Under the pieces are notes generated by a model. It was not told where the DNA came from. It saw nothing but the letters and a program-made list of their open reading frames with translations, and did not search any database. The position numbers and the translations under genes were made by a program. From Bacteroidales bacterium (GTDB lineage: Bacteria > Bacteroidota > Bacteroidia > Bacteroidales > UBA7960), in assembly GCA_003557965.1 (NCBI GenBank), contig PWND01000040.1, positions 1 through 11,427 of the forward strand: a stretch of DNA of 11,427 bases, written 5' to 3'. Every line of letters starts with the position of its first letter. Position 1 is the first letter of the stretch. Shown piece after piece: positions 1 to 8,267 of the stretch.

Positions 1-1392
1 GGGATGTACCGGATGCAGATTATTGATGAAAAAACCTGTGGTATGCACTGGCACAGGCACAAAGGAGGGGCAAAGCATTTTGAAAAATACAAACAGGAAG
101 GTAAGAAAATGCCTGTTGCAGTTGTGCTGGGTGGCGACCCTGTATATACTTATGCAGCTACAGCACCAATGCCCGATAATTTTGACGAATACCTGCTGGC
201 AGGATTTGTGAGAAAAAAGCCGGTACGCCTTGTAAAATGCCTTACTCAAGACATTGAAGTTCCTGAAGATGCCGACTTTGTGATTGAAGGTTATATAGAC
301 CCCGCTGAAGAGTTTATTAATGAAGGGCCGTTTGGAGACCATACCGGGTTTTACTCCCTTCAGGACAAATATCCGGCATTTCATATAACCGCTATAACAC
401 ACAGGAAAGATGCTGTTTACCCGGCTACAATTGTCGGAATACCTCCACAGGAAGATGCATGGATTGGAAAAGCATCGGAGAGAATATTTTTGGCCCCATT
501 GCAGTTGGCAATTTTGCCGGAAATAGTTGATATTAGCATGCCTGTTGAAGGTGTTGTTCACAATTTAGTTATTATAAAAATCAAAAAAGAATATCCCGGT
601 CATGCATCTAAAGTGATGAATTCTATTTGGGGAGCCGGACAAATGATGTTTAGTAAAATACTTCTGGTTGTTGATGATACTGTTGATATAGAAGATTACA
701 TGGAAATTGGAAGGCAGATAATCAAGAATGTAAATCCTGAAACTGATTTACTTTTAAGCAGCGGCCCGGTTGACGTTCTTGACCATGCCGGTAATAAACC
801 ATCGCTAGGCGGAAAAGTAGGGATTGATGCAACAACAAAAACTTTTGAAGAAAGCACTGGCTATAACAAGGCTAAAGTAATTGATGATGATGGCAAAGCA
901 ATTAAAGATAATATTGAAAACGCTTTTCCTGAAATAAAAAAAATCAATACATCTTTGTTTGAAAAAAATATTAATGTAGTTTTTGTAGGCATCGACAAAA
1001 ACAAAAAGAATCATGTAAGCCTTGTTCATGATAAATTAACATCTATGGAGGTGGCTAAATGTTTGTTTGCCGTTGTTTACACGGATGTTGAGGCTGACTT
1101 TAACAGCCTTGATATGCTGATTTGGAGATGTGCAAATAATTACGACCCAAAACGTGACACAATAATCTCAGGTGATGCCGGCAGAAAAATTTTGGGTATT
1201 GATGCTACGAGAAAAACCGCCAAATATGATGATTTTGAAAGGCCATGGCCAAATATTGTTGTAATGGACGAAGGCACTATAAACAAAATTGATTCTAAGT
1301 GGCCAAAGTTTGGGCTTGAAAATTTTTATCCCTCACCATCATTAAATTTTATTAATCAAAGATACAAAGGGAAGGCTGTGGCTGAAGAATGA
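1..1392 (+). CDS. UbiD-family decarboxylase, 5'-truncated by window edge
   Basis: This frame is open from the first base and ends at TGA 1390-1392. The ATG at 4 is internal, because Bacteroidota UbiD-type proteins are about 600 residues and only about 463 are present here. UbiD enzymes are prenylated-FMN and metal-dependent (de)carboxylases of aromatic or unsaturated acids, including steps of ubiquinone and menaquinone synthesis. Numbering from base 4, family marks are the GMHWHRHKGG segment (residues 13-22), the DEYLLAG segment (61-67) whose glutamate fits a metal ligand, and the hallmark EGPFGDHTGFYS (107-118), which carries an active-site glutamate. The late motif PGHASKVMNSIWG follows. 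In Bacteroidota such proteins are often annotated as menaquinone biosynthesis decarboxylase. The sequence alone does not separate that role from other aryl-acid decarboxylases. No UbiX or men/mqn gene is in view. Confidence 0.88.
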   Translation, partial: GMYRMQIIDEKTCGMHWHRHKGGAKHFEKYKQEGKKMPVAVVLGGDPVYTYAATAPMPDNFDEYLLAGFVRKKPVRLVKCLTQDIEVPEDADFVIEGYIDPAEEFINEGPFGDHTGFYSLQDKYPAFHITAITHRKDAVYPATIVGIPPQEDAWIGKASERIFLAPLQLAILPEIVDISMPVEGVVHNLVIIKIKKEYPGHASKVMNSIWGAGQMMFSKILLVVDDTVDIEDYMEIGRQIIKNVNPETDLLLSSGPVDVLDHAGNKPSLGGKVGIDATTKTFEESTGYNKAKVIDDDGKAIKDNIENAFPEIKKINTSLFEKNINVVFVGIDKNKKNHVSLVHDKLTSMEVAKCLFAVVYTDVEADFNSLDMLIWRCANNYDPKRDTIISGDAGRKILGIDATRKTAKYDDFERPWPNIVVMDEGTINKIDSKWPKFGLENFYPSPSLNFINQRYKGKAVAEE

Positions 1393-1420
1393 CATGTGTG
1401 TTTTGAATAGCCATAATTGA

Positions 1421-1446
1421 ACTTGCAATTGAAAGCATATGCAAGT
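1421..1446 (+). terminator. Possible weak terminator hairpin after the UbiD gene
   Basis: Perfect 7-bp arms, ACTTGCA (1421-1427) and TGCAAGT (1440-1446), with a 12-base loop, lie 29 bases after the UbiD stop. They are followed by a T-rich stretch interrupted by AGG (1450-1461). The stem is short and the T tract imperfect, so factor-independent termination is plausible but weakly supported. It fits the separate promoter proposed for the next gene. Confidence 0.35.
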
Positions 1447-1507
1447 CATCTTTAGGTTTTTATTCACCGAAATTGTTTAATAATATTTATAACTTTTTTC
1501 TTTCAAT

Positions 1508-1540
1508 TATGCTGCTCTTTTAATACAAGCATTAACTTTG
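1508..1540 (+). promoter_or_regulatory. Bacteroidota-type promoter for the GGGP synthase gene
   Basis: TAACTTTG at 1533-1540 is an exact match to the Bacteroidota -7 consensus TAnnTTTG. A weak -33 candidate, TATG (1508-1511), lies 21 bases upstream. Transcription would start near 1547, giving a leader of about 18 bases before the ATG at 1565. The -33 half is poor, so the call rests on the -7 element and its position. Confidence 0.45.
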
Positions 1541-1564
1541 TAATGCAAACGACAAAAAATAAAA

Positions 1565-2296
1565 ATGAATATATTTTCTTTAATATCTCAAGCCTCAAAA
1601 AATAACACAAAGCAACTTGCTGTTTTAATAGATCCTGATAAATCTGGTGGTAAAGGGATAAAAAAAACTATTGATATTTGTGATGTGTCAGGTGTTGATT
1701 ACATTTTTGCGGGGGGGAGCCTGATAAAAAGCAATAGCTTTGATGATTGTATTCTGCAGATTAAAGCTTTATGCAATATTCCTATAGTTTTATTTCCGGG
1801 AAGTGTTATGCAGCTGAGCCCCCATGCAGATGCTTTGCTGTTTTTGTCTTTAATTTCAGGGCGAAATCCTGAGATGCTGATAGGCAATCATGTAATAGCA
1901 GCGCCTCATGTTAAAAATGCAGGCCTTGAAGTTATACCGGCAGGTTATATTCTTGTTGAGAGTGGAAAACTCACATCAGTGGTATATATGAGCAATACCA
2001 CACCTATTCCTAACGATAAAACGGATATTGCAATATGCACTGCAATGGCAGGAGAAATGCTCGGGCATAAATTAATATATATGGATGCGGGAAGTGGTGC
2101 ACAAAAAAGTATATCCAATGATATGGTAAGGCAAGTTAAAGCAAATATTTCTATACCGCTGGTTGTAGGAGGAGGCATCAGGGATGCAAAAACTGCGGAA
2201 GGCTTATGGGAAGCTGGAGCCGATATATTGGTTTTAGGCAATATTGCAGAAAACAAACCTGAAATAATTAAGGAAATTGGTAGCTTGATAATGTAA
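1565..2296 (+). CDS. Geranylgeranylglyceryl phosphate synthase (PcrB/GGGPS family)
   Basis: This 243-residue (beta/alpha)8 enzyme is predicted to join sn-glycerol-1-phosphate to a prenyl diphosphate through an ether bond. That is the first committed step of archaeal-type lipids, and it is also found in some bacteria. Family motifs in order are LIDPDK (residues 21-26), the FAGGS turn (48-52), PxGYIL near 125-130, YMDAGSG (172-178) and the phosphate-binding VGGGIR (201-206) with LGN (224-226). Full length matches the family. Bacteroidota homologues belong to what has been described as group II GGGPS, for which geranylgeranyl diphosphate is the established substrate; chain length here is an inference. 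A Bacteroidota -7 element precedes the start and no Shine-Dalgarno is visible. The gene is separated from both neighbours (172 and 72 bases), so an operon is not evident. No glycerol-1-phosphate dehydrogenase or second prenyltransferase is in the window. Confidence 0.9.
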   Translation: MNIFSLISQASKNNTKQLAVLIDPDKSGGKGIKKTIDICDVSGVDYIFAGGSLIKSNSFDDCILQIKALCNIPIVLFPGSVMQLSPHADALLFLSLISGRNPEMLIGNHVIAAPHVKNAGLEVIPAGYILVESGKLTSVVYMSNTTPIPNDKTDIAICTAMAGEMLGHKLIYMDAGSGAQKSISNDMVRQVKANISIPLVVGGGIRDAKTAEGLWEAGADILVLGNIAENKPEIIKEIGSLIM

Positions 2297-2307
2297 TTTT
2301 TACATTA
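2289..2307 (+). repeat. Inverted repeat containing the GGGPS stop codon
   Basis: Perfect 8-bp arms TAATGTAA (2289-2296) and TTACATTA (2300-2307) flank a TTT loop. The stop codon TAA is the end of the left arm. No T tract follows, so it is not a typical terminator. It could be a 3'-end RNA hairpin or chance in AT-rich DNA. Confidence 0.4.
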
Positions 2308-2368
2308 GTGAAAAACTAGAAGCAAATACTGAAAAATAAATAATTATAAAGCTAAAAATTACGGAAAT

Positions 2369-3760
2369 ATGAAATACGATTTAATAGTTATTGGTAGTGG
2401 CCCGGGTGGTTATGTCGCTGCTATCAGGGCATCGCAACTTGGGTTAAAAACTGCCATTATTGAAAAAGCTCAACTTGGTGGCGTTTGCCTAAACTGGGGA
2501 TGTATTCCTACAAAAGCGCTCCTGAAGAGCGCAGAAGTATTTAACTACCTGAAACATGCAGAAAGCTATGGTGTTTCAATAAAAGATGCTCCAAAAGCCG
2601 ACCTGAATGCAATGGTAAGCCGAAGCAGGGAAATTGCCGGCAATATGAGTAAGGGAGTTCAATACTTGCTTAAAAAAAATAAAATTGATGTTATTGAAGG
2701 GTTTGCAAAAGTATTGCCGGGTAAAAAAGTTGAAGTTAAAGATAGTAATAACAAAACTTCAGAATATGAAGCCAATCATATAATTATTGCAACAGGGGCG
2801 CGCTCCAGGGAGTTGCCCGCATTAAAGCAGGATGGCAAAAAGATTATAGGTTATCGTAAAGCCCTGGTTTTGGAAAAACAGCCCGAATCTATGATAGTAG
2901 TTGGCTCTGGTGCTATTGGCTCTGAGTTTGCTTATTTTTACAACTCTATAGGCACAAAAGTTACCTTGGTTGAATATATGCCTAATATTGTTCCCCTCGA
3001 AGACGAAGATATTTCCAAAGCTTTGGGAAGAGCTTTTAAAAAGTCAGGTATCAAAGTAATGGTTTCAAGTAGTGTTGAATCTGTTGATACTTCTGGTGAA
3101 AAAGTTAAAGCAACAGTCAAAACAAAGAAAGGAGAAGAAACTGTTGAGGCAGATATTATTTTATCAGCAGTTGGAATTACAACAAATATTGAAGGCATAG
3201 GACTGGAGGAAACCGGGATAAAAACAGAAGATAGCAAAATATTGGTAGATAATTATTACAAAACCAATGTAGAAGGTTATTATGCAATTGGCGATATTGT
3301 TAAGGGGCATGCACTTGCGCATGTTGCTTCAGCAGAGGGCATTACCTGCGTAGAGAAAATTGCCGGATTAAACCCCGAACCTATTGACTATAATAACATT
3401 CCGGCCTGTACATATACCAATCCTGAGGTGGCATCTGTTGGTTATACTGAAAAAGCTGCTGTAGAAGCCGGCTATAAGGTTAAGGTTGGCAAATTTCCTT
3501 ATACTGCTTCAGGTAAAGCTACTGCAGCAGGCAACAGGGATGGGTTTGTGAAAGTAATATTTGATGAAAAGTATGGAGAGCTGCTTGGAGTTCACATGAT
3601 AGGAGCAAATGTTACTGAAATGATAGCAGAAGCTGTAGTTGCAAGGAAACTTGAAACAACTGGGCATGAAATCATTAAGTCAATACATCCGCATCCTACA
3701 ATGTCGGAGGCGATTATGGAAGCAGCTGCAGATGCTTACGGAGAGGTAATTCATATATAA
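2369..3760 (+). CDS. lpdA: Dihydrolipoyl dehydrogenase (E3)
   Basis: This 463-residue cytoplasmic flavoprotein reoxidises dihydrolipoamide with NAD+. It is the E3 subunit of pyruvate, 2-oxoglutarate or branched-chain dehydrogenase complexes, or the L-protein of glycine cleavage. Visible features are the FAD-binding GSGPGG (residues 9-14), the redox-active disulfide C40/C45 in GGVCLNWGCIPTK, the NAD-binding VVGSGAIGSEFA near 180, the second FAD motif YAIGD near 310, and the C-terminal HPTMSE (H442, E447), the His-Glu pair contributed across the dimer. Length and motifs are standard for the family. No E1, E2 or lipoyl-carrier gene is nearby, so the partner complex cannot be told. It is followed after 15 bases by the asparagine synthase-like gene on the same strand, which suggests co-transcription although the functions are not obviously linked. 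Confidence 0.95.
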   Translation: MKYDLIVIGSGPGGYVAAIRASQLGLKTAIIEKAQLGGVCLNWGCIPTKALLKSAEVFNYLKHAESYGVSIKDAPKADLNAMVSRSREIAGNMSKGVQYLLKKNKIDVIEGFAKVLPGKKVEVKDSNNKTSEYEANHIIIATGARSRELPALKQDGKKIIGYRKALVLEKQPESMIVVGSGAIGSEFAYFYNSIGTKVTLVEYMPNIVPLEDEDISKALGRAFKKSGIKVMVSSSVESVDTSGEKVKATVKTKKGEETVEADIILSAVGITTNIEGIGLEETGIKTEDSKILVDNYYKTNVEGYYAIGDIVKGHALAHVASAEGITCVEKIAGLNPEPIDYNNIPACTYTNPEVASVGYTEKAAVEAGYKVKVGKFPYTASGKATAAGNRDGFVKVIFDEKYGELLGVHMIGANVTEMIAEAVVARKLETTGHEIIKSIHPHPTMSEAIMEAAADAYGEVIHI

Positions 3761-3767
3761 ATTATAT
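3755..3767 (+). repeat. Short palindrome across the lpdA stop codon
   Basis: ATATAA (3755-3760) and TTATAT (3762-3767) are perfect complements around a single base, and the left arm includes the TAA stop. It is AT only and lies in the 15-base gap before the next gene. A one-base loop cannot form a real hairpin, so this is noted only as part of a repeated pattern at + strand stop codons. Confidence 0.25.
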
Positions 3768-3775
3768 CAATCCAC

Positions 3776-5668
3776 ATGTGCGGAATTTGTGGCATTTATT
3801 ATAAAAAGGGAGAAATAAGCACTGGCGACTCTGCTGCTGTTAAAAAAGCAGTAGAATCGCTCAGGCAAAGAGGCCCGGAGTTTATTAATATTCAACAATG
3901 TGGGAAAAATGTTGCACTGGCTCATGCGCGCCTTGCAATAATTGACACAAGCCCGGAAGCAAACCAGCCCTTTGAAGACTCGTCAGGGAGATACATAATT
4001 ACCTACAACGGTGAAATATTTAACTTTAAAAGTATAAAGCAGAAGCTTGCGGATGCCGGAATAAGGTTTAAGACCAACAGTGATACAGAAGCTTTACTGC
4101 AATACTTTATCCTTAAGAAAGAAGAATGCTTAAAGGAACTACAGGGTTTTTTTGCTTTTGCAATATATGATAAACAAGAGCAAAGCATATTTCTGGCACG
4201 TGACCGCTTTGGCGTTAAGCCTCTTTATTACTCCTTTTCAGGAGAAAAATTATTATTTGCTTCAGAAATGAAAGCAATGATAGAGCTTGGTGCCGAAAAA
4301 GAGTTGGATAAAGTGTCTCTTACTAATTACCTGCACCTGAATTATATCCCCGGCAACTACTCAGTTTTTCAAAATGTACATAAGCTCCCACCCGGAAGCT
4401 ATATGAAAGTATCAGAAAAAGGAGTTCATAAAAACAGCTTCTATGAAATAAAAACGGATAATGTTGACTATAGAGGGTTGTCTTATGAAAATGCAAAAAG
4501 AATATTAATTGAAAAGCTTGAAGCAGCAGTCGAAAAACGACTGGTTTCAGATGTGCCGTTGGGTGCTTTTTTAAGTGGAGGTATTGATAGTAGTATTATT
4601 GCTGCATTGGCTGTAAAACATAAGCCGGGCCTTAAAACATTCTCCATAGGCTTTAAGGATGAGCCTATGTTTGATGAAACTGCTTATGCTAAAATGGTTG
4701 CCCAAAAGCATAATATTGATCATACAGCTATTATGCTTACTCATGATAATCTTTTGGATTGCCTGTATCCAATGCTGGATTATATTGATGAACCTTTTGC
4801 TGACTCCTCAGCCGTTGCTGTTTATATATTGTGCAAAGAAACCAGCCAACAGCTAAGAGTGGCACTTTCTGGTGATGGAGCCGATGAGATGTTTGCCGGG
4901 TATAATAAACACAGGGCTGAGTATAAAGCCAGGAAGGGTAGAGGCATTGTACATGTTCTAAAACTTTTATCACCCCTGTTGGGAGTATTGCCCCAATCAA
5001 GAAATAATAAGCTCTTTAACAAGTTCAGACAAATAAACCGCTTTGCTAAAGGTGCTGCGTTGTCTCACGAGGAAAGATACTGGCAGTGGGCCGGTTTTAT
5101 GAATGATGAATCAGCTGCAGAATTTCTAATTGATAAAACAAGCACAAAAAATATTAACAGCAGAAAAGAAGAAATACTGAAATATGTAAGGAATTCACAA
5201 AACTTTGAAGCTCTTTTGTTACAGGATATGTCTATGGTGTTAACCGGAGATATGCTTACAAAAGTTGACATGATGTCAATGGCAAACTCGCTTGAAGTTC
5301 GTACACCTTTTCTCGACCATGATGTTGTTGACTTTGTGTTTTCGTTGCCGCTTCATTTTAAGATTGATAAGTTTTCAAGAAAGAAAATTCTGAAAGATGC
5401 ATTTAAAGATTTTCTACCGGAGGAGATTTTACACAGGCCAAAACATGGTTTTGAAGTGCCATTGCTTTCATGGTTTAAGACGGACCTCAGGGAAAAAATT
5501 GAAAAAGAATGGCTTTGTGAAGATTTTATTTATGAGCAAAAGATATTCAACCCAATAGTTATTAACAAATTAAAGAAAAAGCTCTTTTCTGCAAATCCGG
5601 AAGATACCCCTGCAACTGTTTGGGCTTTAGCGGTTTTTCAGAATTGCTGGAAAAAGTGGGGGTTATAA
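3776..5668 (+). CDS. asnB: Asparagine synthase, glutamine-hydrolysing (AsnB family)
   Basis: This 630-residue two-domain enzyme transfers ammonia from glutamine to an acyl-adenylated carboxylate, classically aspartate to asparagine. The start is fixed by MCGICG: Cys2 becomes the N-terminal nucleophile of the class II glutaminase after Met removal. Glutaminase marks are R52 in ALAHARLAI and NGEIFN (78-83). The synthetase domain has the ATP-pyrophosphatase motif SGGIDSS (267-273) and SGDGADE (365-371), then DMLTKVDMMSMA and PFLDHD. It is longer than E. coli AsnB (554) and resembles the longer AsnB-like proteins that often sit in bacterial surface-glycan clusters, where some amidate sugar acids. 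The GT4 gene downstream makes that alternative worth keeping. The lpdA stop lies 15 bases upstream. A perfect 12-bp palindrome (5668-5679) starts at the last base of the stop. Confidence 0.9.
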   Translation: MCGICGIYYKKGEISTGDSAAVKKAVESLRQRGPEFINIQQCGKNVALAHARLAIIDTSPEANQPFEDSSGRYIITYNGEIFNFKSIKQKLADAGIRFKTNSDTEALLQYFILKKEECLKELQGFFAFAIYDKQEQSIFLARDRFGVKPLYYSFSGEKLLFASEMKAMIELGAEKELDKVSLTNYLHLNYIPGNYSVFQNVHKLPPGSYMKVSEKGVHKNSFYEIKTDNVDYRGLSYENAKRILIEKLEAAVEKRLVSDVPLGAFLSGGIDSSIIAALAVKHKPGLKTFSIGFKDEPMFDETAYAKMVAQKHNIDHTAIMLTHDNLLDCLYPMLDYIDEPFADSSAVAVYILCKETSQQLRVALSGDGADEMFAGYNKHRAEYKARKGRGIVHVLKLLSPLLGVLPQSRNNKLFNKFRQINRFAKGAALSHEERYWQWAGFMNDESAAEFLIDKTSTKNINSRKEEILKYVRNSQNFEALLLQDMSMVLTGDMLTKVDMMSMANSLEVRTPFLDHDVVDFVFSLPLHFKIDKFSRKKILKDAFKDFLPEEILHRPKHGFEVPLLSWFKTDLREKIEKEWLCEDFIYEQKIFNPIVINKLKKKLFSANPEDTPATVWALAVFQNCWKKWGL

Positions 5669-5679
5669 GTAAATTTACT
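5668..5679 (+). repeat. 12-bp palindrome at the asnB stop codon
   Basis: AGTAAATTTACT is a perfect palindrome starting on the last base of the asnB TAA stop. Two T-rich runs follow (5686-5691 and 5696-5702). It could act as a weak termination signal, but the stem would be only four pairs around an AATT loop. Confidence 0.3.
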
Positions 5680-5681
5680 GA

Positions 5682-5712
5682 CTTGTTTTTTAAGATTTTT
5701 TTAGTAATATTG
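5682..5712 (+). promoter_or_regulatory. Candidate Bacteroidota promoter for the glycosyltransferase
   Basis: CTTG at 5682-5685 (-33-like TTG) and TAATATTG at 5705-5712 (one mismatch to TAnnTTTG) are spaced by 19 bases, the spacing expected for the Bacteroidota housekeeping promoter. Transcription would begin near 5719, just before the ATG at 5733. This suggests that the glycosyltransferase is not only transcribed with asnB. Confidence 0.4.
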
Positions 5713-5732
5713 CATTAAATATCAAGCCCATA

Positions 5733-6959
5733 ATGCCAAGGATATTAAGGATATTAAACAGGTTTAATTTAGGTGGCCCAACTTACAATGCAGCCTACCT
5801 TACCAAATATATGGCACCTGAATTTGAAACCTTGTTGGTAGGTGGTTGTAATAATGCAAGCGAGAAAAATTCAGAGTTTATTGTTAATAATTTGGGAATT
5901 AAGCCTAAGATAATACCCCAAATGCACAGGGAAATCTCTCCTGCAAAAGATTACATAGCACTTAATGAGCTTAAGAAACTAATAAAAGAATACAAGCCTG
6001 ATATTGTACATACCCATGCTTCAAAAGCAGGTGCGCTTGGCAGGCATGCAGCAATAAGCTGTAAAGTGCCAATAATTGTACATACGTTTCATGGCCATGT
6101 TTTTGACGCATATTTTAGTCAATGGAAATCTTCGTTTTATAAAAGACTTGAGCGGTTTTTGGCACATAGAAGCACAGGTATTATTGCAATAAGTGATATG
6201 CAAAAGAATGATCTCACTAACAAATATAAAATTTGCAGTAGTGAAAAGGTTAGAGTAATACCCCTTGGCTTTGATTTGCAAAAATTCAGGGAGAATATTG
6301 AACAAAAACGAAATGAGTTTAGAAGTAAGTATTTACTGAGTGATGATGAAATTGCAATTGGTATTATAGGCCGCCTGGTTCCGATTAAAAATCATAATTT
6401 GTTTCTCGAATCAATAAATATACTGAAAAGCAGAACTGATAAAAAAATCAGGGCTTTCATAATTGGTGATGGTGAGTGCAGGCAAAAAATACAAGAAAAA
6501 GCAAAAGCGCTTGGAATTGATTTTGTTAACGGATTAGAACCCTATACTAAAGCACCTCTTACATTTACAAGCTGGCTGACAGATATGGATGTTGTTAATG
6601 CCGGTTTGGATATTATTGCTCTGACTTCCTTAAATGAAGGAACCCCGGTTAGCCTTATTGAAGCACAGGCCAGCGGTAAACCCATAGTGTCAACGAAAGT
6701 AGGAGGAATCGAAAACATTGTTATCCCTGATAAAACAGCACTGCTTGCATCCGAAAATAAAGCAGAAGAATTTGCTGATAAGCTATATAAACTAACTGAA
6801 AACAGCGAATTAAGACATGAGTTTGCCTGCAACGGGTGGGACTTTGTTAAGTCTAAATTTCACTACTCAAGACTGGTTAGAGATATGACGGAATATTATT
6901 TCGAACTTATTGAAAAATCAAACCAGGGAAAAAAGAAGGTTATGGCTGTGCCTGCATAA
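5733..6959 (+). CDS. Glycosyltransferase family 4 (GT-B fold)
   Basis: This 408-residue retaining glycosyltransferase is predicted to move a sugar from a nucleotide-sugar donor to a glycan or lipid-linked acceptor at the cytoplasmic face of the membrane. The N-terminal Rossmann domain opens with RILNRFNLGGPTYNA, including the GG loop (residues 14-15), followed by PDIVHTHASKAGALGR near 89-104. The C-terminal donor domain begins near IGIIGRLVPIKN (209-220) and has IIGDGE (243-248) and the E-x7-E motif (E302 and E310 in NEGTPVSLIEA), typical of GT4. It has no signal peptide or membrane span. Donor and acceptor cannot be read from the sequence. The upstream asparagine synthase-like gene hints at a small surface-polysaccharide context, but no Wzx, Wzy or further transferases are present. 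It runs convergently into aspartokinase with only 19 bases between the stop codons and no visible terminator. Confidence 0.88.
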   Translation: MPRILRILNRFNLGGPTYNAAYLTKYMAPEFETLLVGGCNNASEKNSEFIVNNLGIKPKIIPQMHREISPAKDYIALNELKKLIKEYKPDIVHTHASKAGALGRHAAISCKVPIIVHTFHGHVFDAYFSQWKSSFYKRLERFLAHRSTGIIAISDMQKNDLTNKYKICSSEKVRVIPLGFDLQKFRENIEQKRNEFRSKYLLSDDEIAIGIIGRLVPIKNHNLFLESINILKSRTDKKIRAFIIGDGECRQKIQEKAKALGIDFVNGLEPYTKAPLTFTSWLTDMDVVNAGLDIIALTSLNEGTPVSLIEAQASGKPIVSTKVGGIENIVIPDKTALLASENKAEEFADKLYKLTENSELRHEFACNGWDFVKSKFHYSRLVRDMTEYYFELIEKSNQGKKKVMAVPA

Positions 6960-6978
6960 TTTGTAAGTTCTATAACAA

Positions 6979-8256
6979 CTATTTAACAACCAACTGCATT
7001 GTAGTCCTGTTCTTTTGCTCAAGTAATATTTCTTTGCTTTCTATGATACTATTTACAGGCGCATTTTCATAATGCCTTATTGTTATCAACTCAAGCTTTT
7101 CATTATATTTTAAGTTGAAGTTTCTTTCCAGATCTTTAATCAATGATGGTGTTTTTGTTATATCAAGGTCAAAACACACAGAAAAGCTAATGGCAGAGTT
7201 TTGCATGAGGTTTATTTTTACTTCATTTCGCGCAAAGGAGGAGAAAATCAGGGAAAGGTTTTCTTCGGCAATAAAACTGAAATCTTTGGGCATAATAGAA
7301 AGAAGCACCTGGTTGAATTTGTATATATAAGACGGAGGATAATCAATGGTCTTATTCGTATTATGAATTACAGAACCTGCTTTCTGTGGATTTTCAAATG
7401 ATTTAACCCTAAGAGGTATGCCTTTATTTAATAGTGGCTTTAAGGTTTTTGGGTGAATTACTTTTGCGCCATAATAAGCCAGCTCAATGGCTTCCTGGTA
7501 TGATATTTCCGGCAATAAAACAGTGTCTTTGAATAATTTGGGGTCAGCGTTGAGTAAGCCCGGAACATCCTTCCAAATAGTAACATCCTTGGCATTTACT
7601 GAAAAACCAAAAATGGCAGCAGAAAAATCAGAACCTTCCCGCCCCAGTGTGGTTGTAAAGCCATGAGATGTGCCTCCAATAAATCCCTGGCTTACAACAA
7701 TAGGGTGGGAATTGCCTTTTTTTTGGTTTAATATGGGAATTACATTGTTGTTAACAGACTTATAGGTTTGGTTCCAATCCGGCTTTGCACTCCTGTATGC
7801 CGCATTGGTAATTATCAGCTTTCTTGCGTCGAGCCATGTATTTTGTAGTCCGCGTTTATTTAAATAATGACTTATTATTTTTGAAGATATTATTTCGCCT
7901 GTTGAAACAATTCTATCATATTCAAAATTATAATTATTCCCCGGAGAATCTTGTATGTATAGGTGAAGGTGGTGAAAAATGCTTTCTGCTTCATAAAATA
8001 TCGTATCGTCCTTTTCAAATAACTGCTCTAATATGTTAATATGATATTGCTTAATTTGATAATAAATCTGCTCCGCTAAATTTGTGTTTTTATTTATGAA
8101 TGCTTCAGTAAGTTTTTCAAGTTCGTTTGTTGTTTTCCCCATAGCAGATACTACAACCACCAAAGGCGAATCACAATAATTCTTTATGATGGCAGCTGTG
8201 TTCTCAACTCCTTTATAATCATTTACAGATGCACCCCCAAACTTGAAAACTTTCAT
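6979..8256 (-). CDS. lysC: Aspartate kinase, monofunctional
   Basis: This 425-residue kinase phosphorylates L-aspartate to aspartyl-4-phosphate, the entry to lysine/diaminopimelate, threonine and methionine synthesis. The amino-acid-kinase fold is shown by KFGGASV (residues 5-11), VVVVSAMGKTT (33-43), STGEIISS, GFIGGTSHGFTTTLGREGSDFSAA and the late KVIHPKTLKPL. The remaining roughly 125 residues form a regulatory part with MPKDFSFIAEENLS and INLMQNSAISFSVCFD, recognisable as diverged ACT repeats. There is no fused homoserine dehydrogenase domain. The start ATG (complement 8254-8256) gives the exact family N-terminus MKVFKFGG. A -7 element lies at 8282-8289 inside a long AT palindrome. The gene lies downstream of the sigma-factor gene on the same strand, but a strong terminator separates them, so it is probably transcribed on its own. 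Confidence 0.93.
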   Translation of the reverse strand: MKVFKFGGASVNDYKGVENTAAIIKNYCDSPLVVVVSAMGKTTNELEKLTEAFINKNTNLAEQIYYQIKQYHINILEQLFEKDDTIFYEAESIFHHLHLYIQDSPGNNYNFEYDRIVSTGEIISSKIISHYLNKRGLQNTWLDARKLIITNAAYRSAKPDWNQTYKSVNNNVIPILNQKKGNSHPIVVSQGFIGGTSHGFTTTLGREGSDFSAAIFGFSVNAKDVTIWKDVPGLLNADPKLFKDTVLLPEISYQEAIELAYYGAKVIHPKTLKPLLNKGIPLRVKSFENPQKAGSVIHNTNKTIDYPPSYIYKFNQVLLSIMPKDFSFIAEENLSLIFSSFARNEVKINLMQNSAISFSVCFDLDITKTPSLIKDLERNFNLKYNEKLELITIRHYENAPVNSIIESKEILLEQKNRTTMQLVVK

Positions 8257-8267
8257 TAAATGGCTTG

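Noticed and set aside
805..1029. Minus-strand open frame of 74 codons with hydrophobic character
   Set aside because: It is antisense to the UbiD gene. The Phe/Ile/Tyr richness is what the reverse of AT-rich Lys/Asn/Glu codons gives.
4737..5000. Minus-strand open frame of 87 codons inside asnB
   Set aside because: It lies wholly within the strongly supported asparagine synthase gene, has a Cys/His/Tyr-rich unfamiliar composition and no recognisable motif.
6960..6978. Shared bidirectional terminator between the glycosyltransferase and lysC
   Set aside because: The 19-base gap has no stem longer than four pairs and no T run.
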